A DNA stretch of 64,000 nucleotides from the NCBI GenBank assembly GCA_965223435.1, contig CBDCWQ010000004.1:160206-224205 (forward strand). The letters run 5' to 3'. This document shows positions 7,521 through 15,735 of this stretch, one piece after another (the stretch's first letter is position 1; the number at the start of each line of letters is the position of its first letter). Made by a program: the position numbers and the translations under genes. Origin of the DNA: CBDCWQ01 sp965223435 (GTDB lineage: Bacteria > Myxococcota > Kuafuiibacteriia > Kuafuiibacteriales > Kuafuiibacteriaceae). The notes beneath the pieces are model-generated. The model saw only the letters and a program-made list of their open reading frames with translations. It ran no database searches and was not told where the DNA came from.

Positions 7521-10019
7521 ATGCAGATCACCCGCCGTTTGACCCTATCGTTTGCCCTTCTAGGCTTGGTCCATTGCCAGAGTCGCCCAGGGGGGGATAG
7601 TGCCCCACCCGATGTGTCGAATCTGTCGTCGGACAACGGCTCGTGGGGCAATGGTTCTTGGGGCAATGGGACCTGGGGCAACGGCTCTTGGGGCAACGGG
7701 ACTTGGGGCAACGGTTCTTGGGGTAACGGGACCTGGGGCAACGGCTCCTGGGGCAACGGGACTTGGGGCAACGGGACTTGGGGCAACGGGACTTGGGGCA
7801 ATGGTTCATGGGGCAACGGGACCTGGGGCAATGGCACTTGGGGCAATGGCACCTGGGGCAACGGTTCTTGGGGTAACGGGACCTGGGGCAATGGGTCCTG
7901 GGGCAACGGGATGATCTTGAGTACCCTCTCGGTGGGCAGTCTCGACATCTCTGCTTTGGTGGATGTTTCTTTGTCGTCTGGGACCTGTGCTGCGCCAGAT
8001 CGAGCCGCGGCGATGACCGAACTCATGGTCTACATGGCCACGATTCAGTGCGCCCTGCCCAATCCTTGCGTCGGTCAGGGGCCGGAGTGCATCAGCCAGA
8101 TTGACTGCGCCGCCGAACAAAACTGTAAGGTGCTGACCGACTGCGATGGCAACGAGATTTACGTCTTGGGTCGCGATGGTATAGGAACCGACCAAAACGA
8201 TCCTGCGGTGGTTGCGGCCGTCGATGCTTGCATCGATGTCACCCTGACTCAACTCAACAATGAGTTTCGAGCGTACGCCGACAACCTCAATCGCTACGCT
8301 GTTTCCTGCGCCTTGCCCCCGTCGTCAGGGGGAGACTGCAGCTCGGACCCCGGGTGCACGGAAGTGACCTATCAGCTCTATCCTTCGGGCACGGAGACCA
8401 AGCAGTACTATGGGGCTATCGGACTTGCACCCACTTGGAAATCAAACCCCAACTACGACCTCGATCCCCTGGGCCAGCGCCGCGTGTCTGCGTGCCTTGC
8501 TTCACGCACCAACGCCGACCGAAAGAAAGTTCAGATTTCGATTCGCGGCCTCGGTATTCCTACAACAGCGACCGAAAGACAGATCTACCGTCAGCATGAA
8601 GGTGCGTTTTGGGGTAATCGTTTCGACTCTGCCGCAGTCATCAATGTATGCACCGTAGATGGCGGCGGGATCTCGGGTCGGCTCTGTGCGGACGGAAGTT
8701 GCGGTTTCGTCGACCACGGGGACTGTGCGACGGCCTGCAGCAGCATGGACAGCGAGGGGAACTACACCCATTGTGGCAGCGAGTCTGACACCGAGGTGAT
8801 CAATACTTTCTTGCCTTTCTCGCGGCGTTTGTCTGGTGGCTTTGACCATCGATGTGCGGTCCGCAAAGACGGAACCACCTGGTGCTGGGGAAAGAATTAC
8901 CAGGGCCAACTCGGTCTCGGAACCAGCGGCAACTATCACATTGGCGCCCAAGAGGTGACCGCTTTAGGGAACGACGTGGTGGAGTTTGCCGCCGGCACTC
9001 AGCACACCTGTGCCCGACGCTCCGACGGTTCTTTGTGGTGCTTCGGAAGAAATGGTTATGGGCGTTTGGGCAACGGGACGCTGGTGGACAGCTCGCTGCC
9101 CATTCACGTTGACACGTTGGGTTATGACGTAGCTCAGGTCAGCGCGGAGCGAGACCAGGTGTGCGCGGTCAAAACCGACGGCACCGTTTGGTGCTGGGGC
9201 TCGGACCAATATGATTCGCTTGGCGTCGATTCTCAGACCTGTGTGCATTCTTGGGGTAGCTATCCATGCAGCCCCACGCCCCAACAGGTTGATGGCCTGA
9301 GCGACGTTGTGAAGGTTGGGACCGGCAAGCACTACTCATGTGCTTTGAAGTACGACGGTTCGGTTTGGTGCTGGGGTGCGAATGGTCAGGGCAAACTAGG
9401 CACCGGCAACTACAGTCCGCAACCAAGCCCAGTGCAAAACGCACTCCCGGTCCAGGCCATGGACATTGCAATGGGCGCCAAACACGCGTGCGCCATCGAC
9501 ATTGTCGGTGACGTGTGGTGTTGGGGCGAAAATGACTATGGCGCCGTGGGCGACAATCAGGTCAACGACGACCACAAGGGGAATGTTCCGGCTCCGGTGA
9601 AGGTTCTGGGCCTGCCTCTTCCAGCGACCCAAATCGACCTCGGTATCTCGCATTCCTGTGTTGTCCTCGCCGACGACAGTTTTTGGTGCTGGGGCCAGAA
9701 TCTGCTGGGCCAAATTGGCGTGGGTGATGAGGTCAATCGCCACGCGCCAGTACCCGTTTCTCTTCCCGGGCCGGTGTCCACCATGCTGGTGACCGACACT
9801 CAGACCCAAGTCCTTCTGCAGGATGGGAGCATCTACGTGTTTGGCTCCAACGGGCTCCATCAGCTGGGTGTGGTCACCACCGAGACCTGTGTGGGTCTAA
9901 CCAGTCCCGTGACATGTTCGACCACGCCGATCCGCATGACGGTCTTGGACAACTGCGGTGACGGGGTGTGCGACGTGGGTGAGAGCGCTGGAAGCTGCGC
10001 CGCCGATTGTGCTCCCTAG
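7521..10019 (+). CDS. RCC1-repeat surface lipoprotein with NG[ST]WG tandem repeat
   Basis: An 832-residue lipoprotein; the signal peptide ends in LVHC. Residues 39-128 are 18 perfect-period copies of the pentapeptide NG[ST]WG. A Cys-rich middle region (residues about 150-430) follows, then about seven RCC1/BNR propeller blades of the form CAVKTDGTVWCWGSD (about 435-800). The protein closes with CGDGVCDVGESAGSCAADC, a Cys-rich tail common in myxobacterial surface proteins. Predicted location is the outer membrane, facing out. RCC1 propellers in secreted bacterial proteins are binding scaffolds; the ligand is unknown. ATG 7521 is preferred over an in-frame start at 7440 because it begins the signal peptide. 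The gene converges on the protease gene. Confidence 0.9.
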   Translation: MQITRRLTLSFALLGLVHCQSRPGGDSAPPDVSNLSSDNGSWGNGSWGNGTWGNGSWGNGTWGNGSWGNGTWGNGSWGNGTWGNGTWGNGTWGNGSWGNGTWGNGTWGNGTWGNGSWGNGTWGNGSWGNGMILSTLSVGSLDISALVDVSLSSGTCAAPDRAAAMTELMVYMATIQCALPNPCVGQGPECISQIDCAAEQNCKVLTDCDGNEIYVLGRDGIGTDQNDPAVVAAVDACIDVTLTQLNNEFRAYADNLNRYAVSCALPPSSGGDCSSDPGCTEVTYQLYPSGTETKQYYGAIGLAPTWKSNPNYDLDPLGQRRVSACLASRTNADRKKVQISIRGLGIPTTATERQIYRQHEGAFWGNRFDSAAVINVCTVDGGGISGRLCADGSCGFVDHGDCATACSSMDSEGNYTHCGSESDTEVINTFLPFSRRLSGGFDHRCAVRKDGTTWCWGKNYQGQLGLGTSGNYHIGAQEVTALGNDVVEFAAGTQHTCARRSDGSLWCFGRNGYGRLGNGTLVDSSLPIHVDTLGYDVAQVSAERDQVCAVKTDGTVWCWGSDQYDSLGVDSQTCVHSWGSYPCSPTPQQVDGLSDVVKVGTGKHYSCALKYDGSVWCWGANGQGKLGTGNYSPQPSPVQNALPVQAMDIAMGAKHACAIDIVGDVWCWGENDYGAVGDNQVNDDHKGNVPAPVKVLGLPLPATQIDLGISHSCVVLADDSFWCWGQNLLGQIGVGDEVNRHAPVPVSLPGPVSTMLVTDTQTQVLLQDGSIYVFGSNGLHQLGVVTTETCVGLTSPVTCSTTPIRMTVLDNCGDGVCDVGESAGSCAADCAP
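7635..7904 (+). repeat. 15-bp coding tandem repeat, 18 copies (NG[ST]WG)
   Basis: A head-to-tail array of 15-base units, consensus AAYGGSWCNTGGGGY, each coding for NGSWG or NGTWG. Third-position changes (aac/aat, ggc/ggt/ggg) show that copies have drifted while the peptide was kept, except for Ser/Thr alternation at position 3. An array like this can change length by slippage. Confidence 0.97.
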
Positions 10020-10045
10020 CGTCCTGGGGTTTTGAAGGACAGGTT

Positions 10046-11966
10046 CTAACGTGCTCTTCGGGTGAGCACCCGAATTCGCATCCACGAGGAGGTGTGGCTC
10101 GGCGCGGATACACCAAGCGGGTACAGGACTTCGAGGGTGAAAGGGCGAAGACTCGCCTCCAAAGCGGTCCCCTCGACGAACCCGATGGCCACAGAGGTGG
10201 AGTCGTCATAAGGCGAGATATCAAGACTCAAGAAGTCATTGCCCCACGGGTCGGCGGCATGTCCAAAGGAATGGAGGCGGGTCCTGAGCGGGGGCCCCAT
10301 CTCTTCGGGGCCGTCAAGAATAACAAGCATTTCTCGGTCTTCCACGTTCTGTAGCTTTTGTGGAAGTTCTGCCCTCCACTGGTACAGCTCGGGCTCGTGC
10401 TCAGGGTCCAAGAAGTGTCGTTCGAGGTGGACATATTGATCCAGCTCGACTCCAAAATCCTGGGCAGCCAAGGTCTCGAAATTGTCCTTGATGAACACAT
10501 AGCCGCTCGGGGTCCTTGTTTCGTTGTCTTCTCTGCGTAGCTGTCCCTGCTCTTGAAGCTTTTTATGGGCGGTGAGATGATCGACGAAGTAGGCCATGTC
10601 GTCACTGCTTTCTGGATTGGCATCGAAGAAGATCAAGCTGATGGCTTGAATCTCATCAAAGTTTGGCTGCCGATCTTGCGACTGGCTGCTTCTGTTGACT
10701 TCTACCAGTTCGAAAGCCTCAGCGTTGAGTGGAATGTGGATCCTCTGGTAGGTCTCGCCAAGCGGTGTTTTTCTCACCTGAGACCAGCTTTCTCCGTCGG
10801 CGTCGCGGAATCCGAACGCAATAGAGCTTCCTTCGCCTGAGCTTTTTGCATACAGAGAAACTTCGCCGAAGTCACTCAGGTCGGTGATTTCAGCCAGGTC
10901 GTGTACGACTCCGCCAAAGGCGTGCAGGGCCGTATTGTCGTACCGGAGCCCGCGGAGGCCAAAATGCGCGGCCGCCGGATCACTGGTACTCACATGGGGT
11001 GCGCCCACCCCAAAGGCAAACCAGTCGTTCGTTTCCGTCTCAAAGTCGAACCATGCCATACGTTGTCCGTATTGGGGACCGGCGAGCACCAAGTCACCGA
11101 CGACTTCGACGATCCAATCATGATAAGAAGACACCCGGGTGTACATACCCGGCCGGTTTGGCTGAGCGCAGCCTCGGCCCCAGCTTACGATACCTGCCAA
11201 TTTGGCCTCGTTGGACCGCGGATCGCGCACCACCAAGGGGCCCCCGCTGTCACCCTGGCACGCATCTTTGCCGCCTTCTTTGAGTCCGGCGGCCAGCATG
11301 CCGTGGGTGATGGTGTCATGGGAATAGGCCAATTGCGCGTCGGCCCGGGAAACGATGGGCAAAGTGACTGCGTGTAGGGCGGACGGGGTGCTCCCATTGG
11401 GAACGAGGGCGCCCCAGCCACTGACTGTTGCGTTTTGGCCGGGGGCGGTTAGGCCGCGGGCTCTATCGCTTCGTGTGACCAAAGGAATGGGACGTGCGCG
11501 CTCCGTTGAAAGATTGAGGGGCTCTTTGAGGTGTACAAGGGCGATGTCATGCGCCTCCGTTTCCTTGTTGTACCTTTCGTGGACAATCGTTTGGTCGACG
11601 TGTCGGACTTGGGCGTGGTGCTTTGCGGTCAGCACCCCCCATGCCCGCAACCACTTCGAGAACCGACGGATCCTCAAAGTCCACCACACAGTGGGCGGCC
11701 GTCAGGACCCACTGTGCGCTCAATATGGCTCCTCCACACCAGTGATCGCCGTATTGCAGCGAAATCTGCCAGGGGTGTTCTTGAATAAGGGCCCGGGTCC
11801 CGCCTACCACAGCATTGTTGTGGATCGCGGCCTCTTCGAGGGGGCTTTGGCAGGCCGCCAAGCCGGCAACATGAGCTGCCAGGATGAAACCAGCCAGCGA
11901 GTGCGTTGACAGGCACCGGCGGAAACGAAAACGGCAGCGATGAGGTTGGGCAATATGAGTTGTCAT
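10046..11966 (-). pseudogene. trypsin-family (S1A) serine protease lipoprotein, frame broken by one base
   Basis: The N-terminal frame (ATG 11966) gives a signal peptide with lipobox LAAC, the mature S1 start VVGGT, WCGGAILSAQWVLTAAHC with the catalytic His, and VLEVVAG. The frame then changes at a G6 run (11635-11640). The next frame continues seamlessly with VLTAKHHAQVRHVDQ, AHDIALVHL (catalytic Asp) and KDACQGDSGGPLV (catalytic Ser; the Asp in KDAC gives Lys/Arg specificity). Removing one G restores a single protein of about 640 residues. About 350 residues follow the protease domain, with beta-rich, carbohydrate-binding-like character. All catalytic residues are intact, so this is either a very recent frameshift, a phase-variable G tract or a sequencing indel. 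It converges on the RCC1 gene with 26 bases between stops. Confidence 0.82.
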
Positions 11967-12150
11967 GGGATGGCTTCGTATGTGGGTAAAAGTGGTCTCT
12001 TTGAATAGTATGGCCTACTTGTTGTCCTGTGAAAACTTCAAAATGAGCGATGAAACCTTGGTTGCTTATGTGATCTTGCGTACTGGTTTCAGTACTTTAG
12101 CTGTTTGTGCCAATAGTCAAGACGTATCTTGTCTCATCATACTGTGAACT

Positions 12151-13755
12151 GTGCGGTTTTTGATTTTGTCGTGGGTGGCGTCGATGATGCATACAATATT
12201 GCTTCCTGCGTTTTCGTACGCGGACGATTTTTACGTCGATTCTGTCGGTGGCAGCGATGGTGGGGATGGCACTTTGGCGGCCCCCTGGCGGAGCCTCAAC
12301 AAAATCAATAGTCAGACCTTTCAGCCTGGCGACCGTGTGTTGCTTAAAAATGGGGGGGCGCTTCGATGGTGAATTGATTGCGAATGGTCCGGGTCTTGCC
12401 TCGACCCCTGTTGTGTATTCGAGTTACGGACAGGGACCAAGGCCGGTGGTCTCTCAAGTGACTGTTCTTGCCGACTACAGTCAGGTCGATGCCATCGATG
12501 TCGATCACAAAAAAGAGGCCCAGGACGCGGTGCGAGTCAACGGCGCCAAAGATGTGGTGCTCCGGAACATGGAGATCAAAAACGGCGTGCGTGATGGCGT
12601 AGACGCAAACCGGTCACCTGGCCTCCTCATAGAGAACTGTCACATTCATCACTTCTTGGCAGGGTCCTTTAGCAGTCAAGCGGATGCCCATGGGGTTGTG
12701 GTGGCCGATAGCTTGGGCGTGACCCTGCGCAACACGGAAATTCACCACGTGTCTGGCGACAGTTTTCAGAATGACCCCGATAGAGACCAAATTATCAGCA
12801 ACGACATCCTCATCGAAGGCTGCCACTTTTGGACAAGCCCGCTGGCAGAAACATTCAATAGCAACTGGAAGGCTGGTCAGCGTCCGGGTGAAAACGCGGT
12901 CGATACCAAAATCGTGAAGAGTGGCTGGGACTCTGTGGAGCGCATGCGCATCACGATCCGGGACACGGTCGCTCATGGTTGGGAGCGAGACAGCTTCATT
13001 TCCAACAAGGCGGCCTTCAATATGAAAGAAAAGATCGAGGCCGTTTTCGAACGGGTCACAGTCTACAACAGTGAGATTGCCTTCAGATTGAGAGGCGCGC
13101 GCGGCAACGCCAACAATACTATTCGCAACGCAGTCATCTACGACTGCGAAAATGGGATCCGAGCGGAAGATCATTTGAGTGAGTTGGTCGTGCACAATAC
13201 AACTTTTGGTGGTTCCATTGGACGCAATCTTACGCATGCCCGGGGGAAGCAATCGGCGTCCCCACGTGGGATTTCAAAAACAACGCCTTCTTATCAGACC
13301 CACCTGAAGAGGCGTCGCACGTCAGCAACAAACGGGCCCAACCATTCGACTTTGTGGACGCGGCTCGCCACGATTACCTGGTGAACGGGTTCATCGCTGG
13401 TCAATGCTGGCGACGCCCTCTTGTCCGTGAGCCCCGACCGCGATGGGGTGATGCGGGAGGCCCTTCCCGACGTAGGGGCCTACGAGTATCGAGATGACTC
13501 CGGCACATCACCGAAACCCGATGCGGGCCCCCCCCACGGTTGATGCGGGGACCGCCCCGGCAGCGGATGCCGGGTCAAAGTCCCGCCCCAGACGCTGGCC
13601 CAAGCTCAGGGACAAAACCGTCGGTCAGCAGCGATGGCGGATGCCGCTGTACCTTTGCTGCGCACAAACCGGAGGGCACCTTGGCTGTGTTTTTCATGGC
13701 AGTCTTGGTCTGGCGCCGTCGCCGTCGATTACCCGTTTCGGTCATGCCCAGATAA
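12151..13755 (+). pseudogene. right-handed beta-helix secreted protein with MYXO-CTERM-like tail, multiple frameshifts
   Basis: A GTG start at 12151 gives a signal peptide (cleavage near FSYA/DD) followed by the typical opening FYVDSVGGSDGGDGT...PWRSL...PGDRVLLKNGG. Five single-base disruptions then follow: G7 at 12352-12358 (one base too many), G5 at 13242-13246 (one too few), GGG at 13387-13389 (one too many), C8 at 13528-13535 (one too many) and GGG at 13572-13574 (one too many). Repairing each gives continuous sequence: parallel beta-helix rungs (LRNMEIKNG, LIENCHIHH, RNTEIHHVSGDS), an ALPDVGAYEY end to the helix, a Pro/Asp/Ala-rich linker, then GGCRC, a membrane span and RRRRR. That tail matches the MYXO-CTERM sorting pattern. 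As written the protein cannot be made whole. Confidence 0.78.
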
Positions 13756-14059
13756 GGCTTGTCAGGTAATAGGGCGAACACTGCAGACCATCGCCTTCGA
13801 CAATCCGCGAGAATTTACAACATACATAATGGTCAATGGTGCTTACCAGTGAAGCGCCGCAAGCGAGATCCGTAGCGAAGCGAGTTTGAATTCGATTCTT
13901 CATCCATCAAGCGCATTGAGGGCAAGGCCATCTCTCTTAGTTGCCAGAAAAAACAAGCCAATATCTACGTGCTTGCATTGTGATCTGATTTTGCCATGTT
14001 GGACGATGGCAATCATCTCTATCTCGCATTTTAAAACTGCTGTAGCAACATGACTTGAC
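13756..14059 (+). other. gene-free, AT-richer stretch between beta-helix and Rhs remnants
   Basis: About 304 bases with visibly lower GC than the surroundings. No reading frame carries recognisable features, and I see no RNA gene or terminator. The short direct motif GCAAGCGAG / GCGAAGCGAG near 13857-13885 is the only regularity. It may be debris left by the rearrangement that produced the two flanking broken genes. Confidence 0.4.
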
Positions 14060-14971
14060 TTGGGGCAGGTCGATGTAGATAGGTGTGTCCCTAGATTCAC
14101 CTTGATATCAGCTTTGATCGTCGGTGTTGTGGGATGCAGTGACGGAAACGGGAGCGAGAACGGGTACAAGAACAAGACAAGCGTTGAAGGCTCGGAAACC
14201 TTCCGTCTACAGGCCCACAATCGGTACAGTTACGTGCTCAATCGGTCTCTGAGCTTGACCGATCCGAGTGGCCACTTTTTCTCCTTTGTTGGTTTCCTGA
14301 GAGCGACTGCCCACGGCGTGGTTCAGGGTGTAACGTCCACGGCTATGGGGGGCAAGTTTGCCTCAGGATTCTTAGGGGCCTTTAGCGGAAGTTTTCTTGG
14401 TCATCTCGTAAACCTGAAGCTGCCGGTCGCACTCGCGTCCAACAAGCTTTCAGCCTGGTTGCGGCCGGCGTTGTTGGCGGAACCTCCTCCGTTATTGGGG
14501 GAGGCAAGGGGGGATTTCAATAGCTGGCGGGAGATTCTGGAAGGTCTCGAGACACAGCTGGGCCTCTTGCCGGGGCACCCTGCCCTTGATCTCGCAACAG
14601 ACCTGAGCGCACTGACACGACAGGCGGGTTCAAAGCCATCTCCGATACTCAACGAACCGACGCCGAATCCTCATGGGGCTTCCGCCCTTGAATGGTCCGA
14701 AGCGAAAAATGCGTCTGAGATACTAAGGCGTGTCTCGTGGTTCGAGGCATTGGGAGTCAGGATTGGTCTAGGTTTTGTCCGCAGGCTGGGCAGCTGTTGG
14801 CGCCGCCGTCAACAGACTCTCCACAAAAGTAGCAAAAGGGCTGGTCGGAGGCTTGGGCAGAGGCGGCCTGGCCGGCCTCCGTGGCGGCCGTTTCTTCGGA
14901 AGTCGGTCGCAGGAGACCTACCGAGGGGGTGCTGGCCGTCCAGCCAATCGCGCCGCTGGGGGCGAGGTTGA
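14060..14971 (+). pseudogene. orphan Rhs-family C-terminal fragment
   Basis: The frame opens at TTG 14060 with a short lipoprotein-like leader (LIVGVVGC) and then reads HNRYSYVLNRSLSLTDPSGHF. That is the conserved end of an Rhs core, the junction after which variable toxin tips begin. The following residues (RATAHGVVQGV...GGKFASGFLGAFSGSFLGH) match the Gly-rich helical segment often found just after Rhs/CdiA junctions. No recognisable toxin domain or upstream YD repeats are present. Beyond about 14756 the frame lies opposite the zinc-ribbon gene and is probably not meaningful. I read this as a detached Rhs tip, possibly fused by chance to a lipoprotein leader. Confidence 0.6.
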
Positions 14972-15545
14972 CCCATTCTTGCGGGCTGCCGTCCGGTTGA
15001 CTGGGTGCTCTTTGGGGGAGCTTGCCTTCTGGTCGCCAGCCCCGCTTGTCTGCGCTTCGCTTTCCCGAGGCAATGTCCTGCGCGCCCGGTAGCGCCGCAA
15101 CGAGGCCCTCGAGACTGCGGGCGGCCTGCTGGGATTCTTTGGGGATGGGACCAAAGCCCACCCAGTCGTCGGTGGCTACGACTTGCGGATAAGTTTCAGC
15201 CAGGGTGACGAGTGCGTCCAAGAAGGCGTCTCGGATCGAGGCGCGGACGATCTGATCGTTGGTTGCGGTCCACGAAAAGTGGGTGCTGAGAGGGTCATCG
15301 GGCTGGACGGCAGGCCCCGGCGCCGCGCGGGACTCGAGCTGCAGATCGGCCGCGAGTGGATTGGGGAGGCCGGCAATGATGAATCTTTCGACGGTCAGCT
15401 CTCGGCCGCTTTCGCTTTGCGACCGGCTGCGCGTGCTCAGCCGGTCCCACACAATGACGTCGATCCCTTGGAAATGGGCTTCAGCTCCTGGCGTCCCATC
15501 GGCACAGAATCGGTCGAGTTCCTCGGCAGTCGTGACGTCTTGCAT
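14757..15545 (-). CDS. uncharacterised protein with C-terminal zinc ribbon
   Basis: A 262-residue protein whose last 30 residues hold two CxxC pairs (CYFCGES and CPACGQ), a zinc-ribbon pattern. The first ~150 residues are soluble and mixed alpha/beta (HFQGIDVIVWDRLS, RFIIAGLPNPLAADLQ) and match no family I can name. A low-complexity linker joins the two parts. The same frame is open upstream of the ATG except for one TGA at 15579-15581, back to an ATG at 15737, so the true N terminus may be longer if that stop is an error. It is divergent from the NTT-HEAT gene and overlaps the Rhs fragment tail to tail. Confidence 0.65.
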   Translation of the reverse strand: MQDVTTAEELDRFCADGTPGAEAHFQGIDVIVWDRLSTRSRSQSESGRELTVERFIIAGLPNPLAADLQLESRAAPGPAVQPDDPLSTHFSWTATNDQIVRASIRDAFLDALVTLAETYPQVVATDDWVGFGPIPKESQQAARSLEGLVAALPGAQDIASGKRSADKRGWRPEGKLPQRAPSQPDGSPQEWVNLAPSGAIGWTASTPSVGLLRPTSEETAATEAGQAASAQASDQPFCYFCGESVDGGANSCPACGQNLDQS

Positions 15546-15735
15546 GCTGCAAGACCCTGCCAGATGTGGGCGACCGATTCAACGGAATGCCTCAAGATGA
15601 TCACGGGGACCACGCCAGCAAGGAGAAATGCCGCTGGCCGAGGGGGCTGCAGAGCCAAGGGTAAACCACGTGATTTGAGTCCAGGCTCCGGCTGGCGCGT
15701 GGTCTTTGAGATGCGCTTTCACTGCTGCTATCCCC

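Noticed and set aside
7635..7904. CRISPR-like array
   Set aside because: The 15-base units have no spacers and encode a pentapeptide in frame.
10051..10074. Hairpin TTCGGGTG-AG-CACCCGAA as terminator
   Set aside because: It lies inside the protease coding end and has no T tract on either strand.
15579..15581. Second selenocysteine candidate
   Set aside because: No Cys-like context, no redox motif and no suitable hairpin downstream.
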